Counted from the first letter of the stretch, positions 39,119 to 48,272 are shown. The stretch: DNA of 64,000 bases from UBA6522 sp965221035 (GCA_965221035.1 OZ244860.1:434001-498000), one strand, 5' to 3'. The notes: generated by a model from the sequence alone, not told the origin. Numbers and translations are program-made.

Positions 39119-41221
39119 TCAGTTCGCGCGGACGGTCTCCACGCCCGTGAACGAGGACGGTGGTGGCGTTGGCCTGTCCAGAGCCGCCATGTCGGCGACA
39201 ATGCGAGTGGCCTGGTCCAGCAGGATGTCCGGACGCTCCTCGTCGTCGAGCTCTTCCAGATCCGCCAATGGTTCCAGCCCAAGACCGGCCCGGCGCTCAT
39301 TTTCCAGCTGTAGTCTTTCCTGGTTCCGGTCTTCGAATTCGGCCTTGCGCTGTTCCAGATTCAAGGAAACGATCTTGCGATCACTCAACGATCTCTGGAC
39401 TTCAATGCTGCTGATCATGTAGTTGAAGTCCGGATCACCCAGCGCGCGTTCATTCTGCCGCGTGCGGAGCACTTCGACGGATGCGGGACCCTCCCGGGAA
39501 ACGGAGAAGGGCGTTCGCTGAATTCGGTCCCAGGGCAAGGCCGTCTCCCGCGTGCTCTCGCCGACGTTTTCGACATCCCATGGGGACGGCAGCTCGATAT
39601 CGGGTATCACGCCCCGGTGCTGGGTGCTTTCGCCCGTCACCCGGTAATACTTGCCGATGGTCAGCGTCAGCTGGCCGTAGTCCTCCGAACCGCGAATGAA
39701 TCGGTCCAGGTCGAACAGATTCTGAACGGACCCCTTGCCGTAGGTCTGCTGGCCGATGACCAGCCCGCGCTGATAGTCCTGGATGGCCGCAGCAAAGATC
39801 TCCGAGGCGCTGGCGCTGTGACGGTCGACCAGCACGGCCAGCGGTCCATCGTAAATCGCGCCGGGGATCGGGTCGTTCAGCACTTCCACGTTGCCCCGCG
39901 TTTCCCTGAGCTGAACCAAGGGCCCCCGTTCGATGAAAAGACCGCTCAGCTCCGCGGCTTCGCTCAGGTGGCCGCCGCCATTTTGCCTGAGATCGACAAT
40001 CAGCCCATCAATGTTCTCGTCGATCAATTCGTTGACCAGTCGCTCCACGTCCCGGGTAGTGCTGGTGTAATCGTCTTCGCCCCGGTTTCGGGCCGCGGAA
40101 TCCAGGTAGAAACTTGGCACCTCGATGACGCCGATCTGCCTTGTGGCGTTTTCCCCGGGCACCTCGATGATCCGGCTCTTGGCGGCACGCCCCTCCATCT
40201 TGACCTTGTCCCTGACAATATCCACCATGACTTCCGGCGAGCCCGGCACCGCGCCCGCAGGAAGAATCTGCAAGCGCACCACAGTCCCCCCAGGACCCCG
40301 AATGAGCTGCACGACCTCATCCAGTCGCCAGCCGATCACGCTGACCATTTCGCCGGACGCACCCTGTCCGACCGCCGTGATTCGGTCGTCGCGCTTCAGC
40401 CGCCCGTCGATTTCGGCGGGTCCGCCCGCGATCAGGTTCTTGATGTTGACATAGTCAAAGTCGTCAAGTTCAAGCGTCGCGCCGATGCCGTCGTACAGCA
40501 GGCTCATGTGAATTCGCTGTTCCTCCGAATTGCGCGGCGTGAGATAGCTGGAATGGGGATCGATGGTATGGGTCACCGCGTTGAGAAATCTTTCGAACAC
40601 GTCGTCCGCGTTCATCTGCGCGGTCCGTCTCAGACGTCGTTCGTAGCTGGTGCGCAGTTCGTCGGCGGCCTTATCCCAGGAGAGGTTTTTCGCCATCATC
40701 AGCGAAAGGCCTTCGTGCTTGACCTGTTTGCGCCAGATTTCGCGAATTTCAGCGTCGGTCTGCGCCCAACCCAGATCGGTACGGTCGAACCGGTACCACT
40801 CATCCACGCTGAAGTCGGGCTCTTCCTCCAGCAATTCGAGGGCGTGACCGAGGCGTTCCCTGTTTCGATTGCGCCAGAGGTTGAATATCTCGAAAACCGG
40901 CTGGAGTTCGCCGCTGCGCACACGGTCGTCCAGCTCGTACCGGTACCTGCCGAGACTGGTGTAATCGCTGTGGAGAAAGTACAGCCGGTTGCCGTCGAAA
41001 CTGTCCAGATAACGGTCGAAAATCGCCGACGATAGCGAGTTGTCGATTCGCGGGCGGGAATAGTGAACGTCTTCCACGAACCGGCTGACCCTTTGGCTGA
41101 TGGCCTTTTGATGATCGCGCATGACCAGATCGGCCAGGGGCTCGTCCGCACCGGTAGAGGTCGTGCTCGCGAGCGCCAGCCACAGCGCACCGAGCGGCCA
41201 GGTCCGTATTGCTTCCCTCAC
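39119..41221 (-). CDS. prc: Carboxy-terminal (tail-specific) processing protease Prc
   Basis: This 700-residue periplasmic serine protease has a signal peptide and the layout of Prc/Tsp: a long N-terminal helical region, a PDZ domain (LIAGGPAEIDGRLKRDDRI), and the S41 core. The core contains LIVDLRQNGGGHL, DRHSASASEIFAAA with the catalytic Ser, and QTYGKGSVQ with the catalytic Lys. The C-terminal DUF3340-like region carries LGDPDFNYM and an Arg/Glu-rich coil. It cleaves proteins with non-polar C-termini and processes cell-wall enzymes in relatives. It is a separate enzyme from the S41 lipoprotein at the left edge. It lies downstream of a set of small lipoprotein genes on the same strand. Confidence 0.95.
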   Translation of the reverse strand: MREAIRTWPLGALWLALASTTSTGADEPLADLVMRDHQKAISQRVSRFVEDVHYSRPRIDNSLSSAIFDRYLDSFDGNRLYFLHSDYTSLGRYRYELDDRVRSGELQPVFEIFNLWRNRNRERLGHALELLEEEPDFSVDEWYRFDRTDLGWAQTDAEIREIWRKQVKHEGLSLMMAKNLSWDKAADELRTSYERRLRRTAQMNADDVFERFLNAVTHTIDPHSSYLTPRNSEEQRIHMSLLYDGIGATLELDDFDYVNIKNLIAGGPAEIDGRLKRDDRITAVGQGASGEMVSVIGWRLDEVVQLIRGPGGTVVRLQILPAGAVPGSPEVMVDIVRDKVKMEGRAAKSRIIEVPGENATRQIGVIEVPSFYLDSAARNRGEDDYTSTTRDVERLVNELIDENIDGLIVDLRQNGGGHLSEAAELSGLFIERGPLVQLRETRGNVEVLNDPIPGAIYDGPLAVLVDRHSASASEIFAAAIQDYQRGLVIGQQTYGKGSVQNLFDLDRFIRGSEDYGQLTLTIGKYYRVTGESTQHRGVIPDIELPSPWDVENVGESTRETALPWDRIQRTPFSVSREGPASVEVLRTRQNERALGDPDFNYMISSIEVQRSLSDRKIVSLNLEQRKAEFEDRNQERLQLENERRAGLGLEPLADLEELDDEERPDILLDQATRIVADMAALDRPTPPPSSFTGVETVRAN

Positions 41222-41310
41222 TCTCTCTCCTCTTCCGCAAGATGGCGGGCGTGTGCGCCGATTGCCGTATGACTATCCTAACGAATCAGCGGCGGTCTGA
41301 CGATAGTGCG

Positions 41311-41568
41311 CTAGCGCCGCCACAAGTGCCTTGTGAGCCGCAGGAGCTGGACGATGCCGTAGGGACCGAGTATCAGTACCAGCGCCATTGGGCCTCCGCG
41401 GACCGCATCCCCCCAGATGTCCAACGCCAATGCCATGACCCCGCCGTCGGCCGGATATTCGCCCACGACGGTCTGGCCTACAAGGTAAACGGTGCCCGGC
41501 AAAATGAAGACGCCGAACCCGACCAGGGATCCCGCCAGTATCATTTCGCGCTTGATCGTAGCCCGCAT
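41311..41568 (-). CDS. Small membrane protein of unknown function
   Basis: This 85-residue protein has two predicted transmembrane helices (EMILAGSLVGFGVFILPGTVY and GGPMALVLILGPYGIVQLL) joined by a short loop, with basic residues at both ends (MRATIKR, RLTRHLWRR) suggesting both termini are cytoplasmic. It lies 34 nt downstream of a lipoprotein gene and 89 nt upstream of prc on the same strand, so it may be part of the same transcript. I recognise no family. Confidence 0.65.
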   Translation of the reverse strand: MRATIKREMILAGSLVGFGVFILPGTVYLVGQTVVGEYPADGGVMALALDIWGDAVRGGPMALVLILGPYGIVQLLRLTRHLWRR

Positions 41569-41602
41569 GATCCACGCGATTCCTGCCGCGAAGAATTCCG
41601 CC

Positions 41603-42331
41603 TCACTGCAAGTCGGGCCCGGGTGCGTAACTTGTCGGCGATGTCAGGAAATCTCTCAGCTGCTCGGTCATTCCCCGGCAGGCGGCCGCGCGAGGGCGGG
41701 CAATGAGCGGAATGGGCACGACGATGGCCGGTAACGTGGAGCGGCCCCTGACGTCGGCGTAGATGGTCCCGGTGGAACTCAGTTCCTGAATATCCCAGAC
41801 CGTGGCATCGTACTGGGCGTCGTCTTCCCACCACGCCAATCCCATGCATCCGGCTCCGCCCACGCCGGCCGCGCAGGTGATCCCGCCGCCGCTGGCGACG
41901 CGATCAGTGGAACCGTCGAGCCACACGAGGAAGCGTACGCCGGTGCCCTGGACCCGCTCGAAGACATCGGGCTTCTCGAGCAGAAGCGAGAGATCGTCGG
42001 TGCTGAGCGGGGCCCGGGAGGGTTCGAACCACGGATAGAGCTGATCTTCGAAGGAGACGGTGTCGTGCACCTCCAGTCCGTCGCTTCCGTGCGCGAGCGC
42101 ATCGGCCACGCAATTGACAAAGGCGGCTTCCGTTTCGTGAGTGGCATGGTGCTTCCTGGCGAGCACGACAACCTGTTCACCTTCGGCTATGACCGCCTCG
42201 GTACGCTTGTACGGCTCCATGCGCGAAGTCACGCTGCAGCCCGCCAGGATGCTTGCGGTGATCGCCGACACCAGGACCCGGGCGGGGGTTCTAGTTGTTG
42301 CTGCCAGCCTCCGAAGGTAATGCGGACTCAT
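41603..42331 (-). CDS. Lipoprotein of unknown function
   Basis: This 242-residue protein has a lipobox (ITASILAGCSVTS), so it should be anchored in the cell envelope. The mature part is alpha/beta, with VVVLARKHHATHETEAAF near the start, FLVWLDGSTDR in the middle and two Cys-containing Gly-rich turns (GITCAAGVGGAGCMG). The next lipoprotein gene upstream overlaps its first 41 nt in another frame, so the two are probably coupled. The pattern VWDIQELSSTGTIYADVRG suggests a stress- or surface-sensing lipoprotein, but I cannot assign a family. Confidence 0.75.
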   Translation of the reverse strand: MSPHYLRRLAATTRTPARVLVSAITASILAGCSVTSRMEPYKRTEAVIAEGEQVVVLARKHHATHETEAAFVNCVADALAHGSDGLEVHDTVSFEDQLYPWFEPSRAPLSTDDLSLLLEKPDVFERVQGTGVRFLVWLDGSTDRVASGGGITCAAGVGGAGCMGLAWWEDDAQYDATVWDIQELSSTGTIYADVRGRSTLPAIVVPIPLIARPRAAACRGMTEQLRDFLTSPTSYAPGPDLQ

Positions 42332-42953
42332 TTTGCCTCTCCTCTAGCCAGTATCCGACCGCGGGCTGCGCTGAAAATTCCGTGGAAATCTCGGCGCCGG
42401 CATCGCGCATGGCAACGACGGCGGCCCGGTTCAGGGCCGCGCCCCGGTTTCCGTGCTCTGCCTTGCCGTAACCGGTCACCGGCCATTCCGCTATCAACTC
42501 GCCGTCGGTATCGTACAGGCGCATCTGATATTGCATCCAGACTTCTACGAACTGGTCCGTGCGCTGGATGGGCACGTCGAACTCGAATCTTTCCAGTTCG
42601 GGCCTGATTACCGCGTCGAGCCTCGCCTGGTCCGCGGCCTCCAGCGGCAGCGAGCCGACCGTCTCCGTGGACGAGAACATCGCGCTGAAGAGCTGGCTCA
42701 GCATGGAGACGTTCGCGTCGCCCAGCTGGATAGAGTAGCTCGCCTGCTGGGGAATCTTTTCCTCGTGCTCGTAAGTGGACAATGCTTCGTCGAACAGGAC
42801 ACCGATTCGGACGGGCAGGGGATCCACCAGCGGCTCCGGAAAGTTCGCGTTGACCACCAGTGAAGTCGAGCAGCCGGACGCAACGGCACAAGCCGTGCCT
42901 ACAAGGCAACGCCGCAGCCAACAGTGATGAGATGCGCCTTTCATTTGCCTCAT
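42291..42953 (-). CDS. Lipoprotein of unknown function
   Basis: This protein of about 220 residues has a lipobox (AVASGCSTS) after a basic N-terminus. The mature region is a mixed fold with VRIGVLFDEALSTYEH, LDAVIRPELERFEFDVP and VWMQYQMRLYDTDGELIAEWPV, resembling envelope lipoproteins that carry out assembly or trafficking roles. No family is certain. The ATG at 42953 is my choice; a TTG at 42974 and an ATG at 42944 are alternatives, and none has a strong ribosome site. Its 3' end overlaps the next lipoprotein gene by 41 nt. Confidence 0.72.
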   Translation of the reverse strand: MRQMKGASHHCWLRRCLVGTACAVASGCSTSLVVNANFPEPLVDPLPVRIGVLFDEALSTYEHEEKIPQQASYSIQLGDANVSMLSQLFSAMFSSTETVGSLPLEAADQARLDAVIRPELERFEFDVPIQRTDQFVEVWMQYQMRLYDTDGELIAEWPVTGYGKAEHGNRGAALNRAAVVAMRDAGAEISTEFSAQPAVGYWLEERQNESALPSEAGSNN

Positions 42954-43189
42954 TGTACGGCCTGAATCGGTCAAACTCTAACGGAATTGGGCAATATGTG
43001 TGCAATCTTCGGATAACTTCCGATTGCGCGAACGCCTGGGAAATTACGCCTGTTTCATTTTCTTAAGGATTTCGTGAGGGTGTGTGTATCATAATTGGCC
43101 GAGATTTGGCTTGTCGCCGACCGGATGACATCATGGCGAAAGCAGTGGAGGCCGATATTGCGCTTCCGCACTTGGTTACGGAGGAATTC

Positions 43190-44431
43190 ATGATCGAATC
43201 GCGAAACCGCATGGTCTTTCTGCTCCCGGTGCTGCTCCCTGCGGTGGCGCAGGGACAAGCGGAACTGCCGGACGGCGAGGGAAGGGAACTGGTTCAGGGC
43301 GCGTGCGTGGCCTGCCACGAAATCAACCTGATCACCGGCTCTACCGGTTACACGCACGAGCGTTGGAACTACGTCATCGACACGATGATCGAATTGCCGG
43401 ACGAGATGGCCGCGGACATCACCCAGTACCTGGCATCGTCGTTCCCCGAGACCCATGATCGCCGTCCGACCCTGGTGGACGGCGACTTTGAACTGACGTT
43501 TCAGGAGTGGCTGGTGCCGACGCTGGGGCAGCGTCCCAGGGACCCCCTTCAGACGCCTGACGGCATGATCTGGTGGGTCGGAATGTATGCAAGCATCATC
43601 GGCCGTATCGATCCGGCCACCGGCGAGATGACCGAGTACGTGCTCGATCCCACGTCGAGGCCGCACAGCATCATCAACGATGCTGCTGGCAACATCTGGT
43701 ATACCGGCAACAGCAACGCCACCATCGGCAGGCTGGATCCCGATACCGGAGAAATCACCGTGTATCCGATACCGGATCCCGAGGCGCGCGATCCTCACAC
43801 GCCGATTTTCACGCGCAACGGTGACCTGTGGTTCACGCTGCAGAACAGCAACATGGTCGGTCGCCTGGTGGTGGACACCGGCGACATCCGGCTGGCGACC
43901 ATGCCCACCGAAAACGCCAGGCCCTATGGGATCAAGGAAGATTCCCGCGGCATGATCTGGATCGCCAACCGGGGCGTCAACAAGATCACCAGCATCGACC
44001 CCGATTCCTGGGAGTTCCAGGAATACGAGACTCCGGGCCCTCCGCCGGGAGTGACGTACGGGGCCTACATCCGGCGCCTGGCGATTACCAGCGACGACAT
44101 GATCTGGTATGCGGATTCGGGGCGCGGTTACCTGGGACGGCTCGATCCGCACACCGGTGAGGTCACGGAGTGGCCATCTCCCAGCGGCCCGCAATCCCAT
44201 CCCTACGCCATAGAGGTTATCGACGACAAGATCTGGTACAACGAGTCGTTCCAGCGGCCCGACGCGCTTGTGCGCTTCGACCCGGAAACCGAGCAGTTCC
44301 AGAGTTGGCCGGTACCGTCCGGCATCGGGATCATTCGCCACATGCGGGCGTCGCCGGATGGCAACCTGGTGATCCATCAGAGCAGCACGAATACGGTGGG
44401 ATTGGTCAACATTCCGAGACCCGGAAGCTGA
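43190..44431 (+). CDS. Heme c domain fused to virginiamycin-B-lyase-like beta-propeller
   Basis: This 413-residue exported protein joins two parts. After a signal peptide (MVFLLPVLLPAVAQG) comes a short cytochrome-c-like domain with the heme motif GACVACHE (Cys39, Cys42, His43) and helices to about residue 95. A seven-bladed propeller of the Vgb/streptogramin-lyase type follows, with repeats such as IGRLDPDTGEITVYPIP and MIWIANRGVNKITSIDPDSWEFQEY. The ATG at 43190 is fixed by GGAGG 5 nt upstream; the frame is open further back without support. It is followed 20 nt later by an NHL-type propeller gene. Electron-transfer sensing or periplasmic oxidation is likely; true lyase activity is not implied. 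Confidence 0.88.
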   Translation: MIESRNRMVFLLPVLLPAVAQGQAELPDGEGRELVQGACVACHEINLITGSTGYTHERWNYVIDTMIELPDEMAADITQYLASSFPETHDRRPTLVDGDFELTFQEWLVPTLGQRPRDPLQTPDGMIWWVGMYASIIGRIDPATGEMTEYVLDPTSRPHSIINDAAGNIWYTGNSNATIGRLDPDTGEITVYPIPDPEARDPHTPIFTRNGDLWFTLQNSNMVGRLVVDTGDIRLATMPTENARPYGIKEDSRGMIWIANRGVNKITSIDPDSWEFQEYETPGPPPGVTYGAYIRRLAITSDDMIWYADSGRGYLGRLDPHTGEVTEWPSPSGPQSHPYAIEVIDDKIWYNESFQRPDALVRFDPETEQFQSWPVPSGIGIIRHMRASPDGNLVIHQSSTNTVGLVNIPRPGS

Positions 44432-44451
44432 ACAACAGTCTTCAGGCGGCC

Positions 44452-45771
44452 ATGAGCAGCAGCCAGGGCACGGGTATCGGAATGAACCGTCGCACATCGA
44501 TACCTCGCTCCTTGCGCCGATCCATCTTCAGACTGGGTGTCCTGTGTTTCGCCCAGGCCACGGCCCTGGGGATAGCCGCTCAGACGGTCGTGGCAACGGA
44601 CAAGGGCGGGCAGGACCCCTTCGGGCCTTACGCGCCCGTGCCCGGGTGGCCCAAGGACTTCTCCACGCTGCCCGGTTACGAGGATTGGACCTGGGGCGCG
44701 GCACAAGGCATTTTTGCCGAGAGCGCCGACCGTATCTTCATTCTTCAGCGGGGCATACTGAAGAAGGTCGACCGGCCGGAAAACCGACTGATCGAAGAAC
44801 AGGGCACACGCCTGCGTTTCCCCGTCGGGCGTCAATACGCATGGAGGGACGGCACGCTGCCGTGGCGGGACGGGACGGTGGCGAGCCCGGATCACAACAA
44901 CGAGGACGGTTGGCAGACCTGGGAGACGGCGGGCTATCGGCGTGGCATCGATGCGCGCTGGGAGCATTGTCTGGTGGTTGTCGACCGGGATGGAAACATC
45001 ACCGAAACCTGGAGTCAGTGGGATTCGATGTTCATGAAACCTCACGCGGTGCACATGAACCCCTATGACCCCGAAAAACACGTCTGGGTCGTCGACGATT
45101 TCGCCCACGCGGTCTACAAGTTCAGCAACGACGGTGAGGAACTCGTGCAGACCCTCGGTACCTATGGCGAAGCCGGAGACGATGAACGACATTTCGGACG
45201 ACCGACCTTCATGGCTTTCCTGCCCGATGCCATTTTCGTCGCGGACGGGTACGTCAATTCGCGTGTCGTCAAATTCAACAACGACGGGGAATACCTTCTG
45301 GAGTGGGGCCAGGAGGGTGTCCTGCCCGACGATACGCGGCCGGGGTATTTCAACAGCCTGCACGGCATCGACATCGACCCTGAAACCAGGCGAATCTATA
45401 TTAATGATCGCCAGAATAACCGCATGCAGGTGTTTGATGAATATGGTAATTTCATTGACCAGTGGAGCTTTGGCGATCCTCCGACCGACGCCCAGTACCT
45501 GATCGTCGCCAACGGCGCCGTCTGGGTGGGAGACGCCGGTACGACCAAATTCATCCAGTACGATCTGCAGGGCAGGTTTCAGTACTCATGGGGTACGTGG
45601 GGAACTTTCCCCGGGGGAATGTGGGGCGTCCACGGAATGAGCGCTGACGAGGAGGGCAATTTCTACATTGCGGAGGTGAACAACGCCCGCGTACAGAAAT
45701 TCCGGCCCCTGCCTGGCGTGGATCCCGACCGGTTGATCGGTCGCCTGATGCCTGAATGGCCGGAAAATTGA
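44452..45771 (+). CDS. Exported NHL-repeat protein
   Basis: This protein of about 439 residues is exported (FRLGVLCFAQATALGIAAQ) and built of NHL repeats, with tandem VDDFAHAVYKFSNDGEELVQTLG, FVADGYVNSRVVKFNNDG, YINDRQNNRMQVFDEYGNF and FYIAEVNNARVQKFRP. It resembles the propeller of peptidyl-amidoglycolate lyase but also fits general ligand-binding NHL proteins. A possible alternative start is the ATG at 44482, which has GGTATCGG close upstream. It lies 20 nt after the heme c/propeller gene, so the two are probably co-expressed in one periplasmic system. The substrate or partner is unknown. Confidence 0.85.
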   Translation: MSSSQGTGIGMNRRTSIPRSLRRSIFRLGVLCFAQATALGIAAQTVVATDKGGQDPFGPYAPVPGWPKDFSTLPGYEDWTWGAAQGIFAESADRIFILQRGILKKVDRPENRLIEEQGTRLRFPVGRQYAWRDGTLPWRDGTVASPDHNNEDGWQTWETAGYRRGIDARWEHCLVVVDRDGNITETWSQWDSMFMKPHAVHMNPYDPEKHVWVVDDFAHAVYKFSNDGEELVQTLGTYGEAGDDERHFGRPTFMAFLPDAIFVADGYVNSRVVKFNNDGEYLLEWGQEGVLPDDTRPGYFNSLHGIDIDPETRRIYINDRQNNRMQVFDEYGNFIDQWSFGDPPTDAQYLIVANGAVWVGDAGTTKFIQYDLQGRFQYSWGTWGTFPGGMWGVHGMSADEEGNFYIAEVNNARVQKFRPLPGVDPDRLIGRLMPEWPEN

Positions 45772-45785
45772 CCAAGGCACGCCCC

Positions 45786-45974
45786 ATGGCCGACCGAAAT
45801 GCGAGCGACCGACAACAGAGCCTGGACCTTCAGGACGTCGCAGAAGATGCCTTTACCTCCGAAAAGCGCGAGGACATCTGGGCGCTCCTCATTACCCTGG
45901 CCATATTCCTCCTGAGTGTCGCCTTTCCCGCGCAGCTCCATCGTTTTTTCAGTTCGACGTTATATCTGTTCTGA
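45786..45974 (+). CDS. Small single-pass membrane protein upstream of the YeiH-type exporter
   Basis: This 62-residue protein has an acidic/polar N-terminal half (RQQSLDLQDVAEDAF) and one transmembrane helix (ALLITLAIFLLSVAFP) near the C-terminus, ending LYLF. It lies 14 nt after the NHL gene and 55 nt before the exporter gene on the same strand, which suggests an accessory subunit. AAGG lies about 8 nt before the ATG. An ATG at 45756 gives a longer version that overlaps the NHL gene. It could also be a chance frame. Confidence 0.55.
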   Translation: MADRNASDRQQSLDLQDVAEDAFTSEKREDIWALLITLAIFLLSVAFPAQLHRFFSSTLYLF

Positions 45975-46029
45975 ATCGGGCAGATTGCGGTTCGCGCCGC
46001 GGACTTTGCGTGGTGACTAGAGTGAGACC

Positions 46030-47157
46030 ATGGTAAAGAGAATCAAGAGTCTCGTCGTTCCCGGCTGGGGACGATACGTTCCCGGATTCCTGTGTTGCGT
46101 CGCGTTCGCCCTTGTCGGCAGGAATCTGGACCGGCTTGTTCGCAGTTACCACGAGGCGGGCATGGCCTGGGCCACCTTTCTCTGGGAAAGCCTGCAACTG
46201 AATTACGTCGTGATACTCCTGTTGGGAGGAATCCTGATACGCAATACGCTGCCGATACCGAAGATCCTGCTTCCGGGGATCGGCGTCGCCCGGCCCATCA
46301 TCAAGCCCGGCATCATCATACTGGGCGTCCACTACGTCTGGTCCGATGTGGTCAGGGTCGGAGGCGTGGGCCTCGCATTGACCGTCGTCTTTATCTTCGG
46401 CACCGCGATCGCAGTCATGTGGTGGTGCAGGAGACAAGGCGTTTCCGATGGACTGGGCGGCATCATGGGCGCAGGAACGGGCATTTGCGGCGTCTCCGCA
46501 ATCATTGCCACTTCGCCGGTCGTGAAGGCGAAGCCGTCGGAGATGGCCTATGCCATCGGTACGGTGCTGCTGTTTGGAACCCTGATGTTGTTCACGATGC
46601 CCTACATCGGCGCCGGCATCGGACTGTCGGAATCCCAGTTCGGCGCGTGGTCCGCCGTGGCGATCCTGAACACGGCGCAACTGGTGGCCGCGGCGGAGTG
46701 GTATGGCGCCGAATCGTTGAATACCGCGGTGTTGATCAACATCGCGCGCATCATGTTTCTGCCCCTGGTGGTGTTGTTCGCGCTGTGGTTCTACATCCTG
46801 CGCACGGGGAAGATGGGACCGGGCCAGGAGATCGACAAGTGGCAACTCGTGAAGGACAAGTTTCCGATCTTCATCCTCGGTTTCTTTGCGCTCGTGCTCC
46901 TGAACAGCCTGAATATCCACGCGCTGGGAAGCCCCGATGTCACCGGCTCGCCATTCTGGGCAATGGACTCGGCCTATACCTGGTTGTTCGCGGTCGGATT
47001 CGCCGGCATCGGACTGTCCATCTCGATCGGCGACATGAAAAAGGCCGGCGGCGCCGCATTCAGGATCGGAATGTCCGCATCCCTGGTGAAGATGATCCTG
47101 GGACTCGGCGCAGTGCTTCTGATCGGCAGCCAGATGCTGCGCGTGACCGGTGGTTGA
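46030..47157 (+). CDS. YeiH/PSE-family putative anion (sulfate) exporter
   Basis: This 375-residue inner-membrane protein has about ten hydrophobic helices and the YeiH-family signature GAGTGICGVSAIIATSPVVKAK in the centre. Other motifs are the RPIIKPGIIILG helix and a second VGFAGIGLSISIGDMKKAGG near the C-terminus. Family members are annotated as putative sulfate exporters, although transport has been shown for few. A universal stress protein follows 12 nt later. In a region with two sulfatases, release of sulfate from the cytoplasm is a tempting role, but this is inference from the family name. Confidence 0.9.
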   Translation: MVKRIKSLVVPGWGRYVPGFLCCVAFALVGRNLDRLVRSYHEAGMAWATFLWESLQLNYVVILLLGGILIRNTLPIPKILLPGIGVARPIIKPGIIILGVHYVWSDVVRVGGVGLALTVVFIFGTAIAVMWWCRRQGVSDGLGGIMGAGTGICGVSAIIATSPVVKAKPSEMAYAIGTVLLFGTLMLFTMPYIGAGIGLSESQFGAWSAVAILNTAQLVAAAEWYGAESLNTAVLINIARIMFLPLVVLFALWFYILRTGKMGPGQEIDKWQLVKDKFPIFILGFFALVLLNSLNIHALGSPDVTGSPFWAMDSAYTWLFAVGFAGIGLSISIGDMKKAGGAAFRIGMSASLVKMILGLGAVLLIGSQMLRVTGG

Positions 47158-47169
47158 CCGGGCGATGCC

Positions 47170-47625
47170 GTGAGGATTCTCGTCTGCACGGACGGCGAAC
47201 CGCATTCAAGGCAGGCCTTGCATCGGGCGATCGCCTTGGGCCTGTCCCGTCAAGCCCGGGTCACCGCCCTGCATGTCGTCGATCCCTGGCTGAAACAGTT
47301 CCACAACGAGATTTATGCCCAGGGGCGCAGGCGATACCTGGAGTACGTGGAGGAATGCCTGGAGGAGGCGGCGGAGCGCGTGCGACGGGAATTCGGCGAA
47401 ATGTGCCGGGCTCGGGGATTGCATGCCGAATGCAAGTTCAGGCGCGGGGAACCGATGGAGGAGATCCTTGACGAAGTCCGCGTCACCGCACCGGATCTGC
47501 TAATGACGGGCAGCAAACGTTTGAGCGCATGGGCCAGGTTCCGGTCCGGAAATCTGCCCTTGCGGCTGAGAAAACGGGTTGGAGGACAAACCACCCTGGT
47601 GTCCGTGGGATCCGAAATGACCTGA
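47170..47625 (+). CDS. Universal stress protein (UspA fold)
   Basis: This 151-residue protein has the alpha/beta UspA fold: MRILVCTDGEPHSRQALHRA, VTALHVVDPW, and a long charged helix (RRRYLEYVEECLEEAAERV). The ATP-binding region near the end (LLMTGSKRLSAWARFRSG) deviates from the usual GxxG...GS(S/T) consensus but keeps GS. The start is GTG, 12 nt after the YeiH-type gene. It may modulate that transporter, since UspA domains are often paired with membrane transporters. Confidence 0.88.
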   Translation: MRILVCTDGEPHSRQALHRAIALGLSRQARVTALHVVDPWLKQFHNEIYAQGRRRYLEYVEECLEEAAERVRREFGEMCRARGLHAECKFRRGEPMEEILDEVRVTAPDLLMTGSKRLSAWARFRSGNLPLRLRKRVGGQTTLVSVGSEMT

Positions 47626-47653
47626 CCTGTCCTCAACGGGCGGAGATTGGACC

Positions 47654-48202
47654 ATGGAAGCAACAGGCGAATACCGTTTGGGAGTGAGTCGCCAGACTGT
47701 CTGGAACGCGTTGCTGGATCCCGAAGTCCTGCAGCGGTGCATTCCGGGCTGCGAGGCGTTCGAAAAGCTGGCGGATGACCGTTACAAGGCAACGGTGAAG
47801 ACGGCGATCGGCCCGGTCAAGGCGACGTTTACCAGTGAACTGAGGATCACCAGGGCGGTCCCGCCGGAGCGCTATCGCCTGGAAGGCGAAGGCAAGGCCG
47901 GGGCCGTCGGATTCGGCCGGGGTGGCGCCGACGTGACGTTGAAGGCGGAAGGCGCGGAAACCGTCCTGCGCTATGCCGCCGATTTTCAGGTCGGCGGGCG
48001 CCTGGCCCAGATCGGCTCCAGACTGGTGGCCGGCGCGACGCGCAAGCTCGCAGATCAATTCTTTGAACGTCTGGCCCGCACCATCGACGAACGTGCTGAA
48101 ACGCCCCAACCGTCGCGGGAAGGAATTCGCAAGGAACTGGTCTGGGTGGCGTTGACGGTCGCGATGGTCGCGGGTCTCGTATGGTGGTTGACCACCCGGT
48201 AG
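47654..48202 (+). CDS. CoxG-like SRPBCC protein with C-terminal membrane anchor
   Basis: This 182-residue protein has an SRPBCC/CoxG-type domain (GEYRLGVSRQTVWNALLDPEVL, CIPGCEAFEKL, VGFGRGGADVTL) of the carbon monoxide dehydrogenase subunit G family, whose members bind molybdopterin-enzyme complexes or lipids. A C-terminal helix (ELVWVALTVAMVAGLVWWLTT) should anchor it to the inner membrane. No molybdenum hydroxylase is in the window, so the CO-dehydrogenase context is missing. It follows the stress-protein gene on the same strand, 28 nt away. Confidence 0.85.
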   Translation: MEATGEYRLGVSRQTVWNALLDPEVLQRCIPGCEAFEKLADDRYKATVKTAIGPVKATFTSELRITRAVPPERYRLEGEGKAGAVGFGRGGADVTLKAEGAETVLRYAADFQVGGRLAQIGSRLVAGATRKLADQFFERLARTIDERAETPQPSREGIRKELVWVALTVAMVAGLVWWLTTR

Positions 48203-48272
48203 CCGTTCGCCGCCGCGTTCCCGGGACGTTGGCGGCCAGCGCGGTACTGCGCTCCGTGGTGTCCGGTCCGCG

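Noticed and set aside
39617..41035. 472-codon plus-strand frame inside prc
   Set aside because: It is antisense to the PDZ and S41 core of Prc; composition only.
43055..44497. 480-codon minus-strand frame opposite the heme c/propeller gene
   Set aside because: The plus-strand protein has a signal peptide, a CxxCH motif and regular propeller repeats with a strong ribosome site; the minus frame has none.
45949..47205. 418-codon minus-strand frame opposite the YeiH-type gene
   Set aside because: Its His/Gln/Asp-rich product is the complement of a highly hydrophobic membrane protein, a common artefact.
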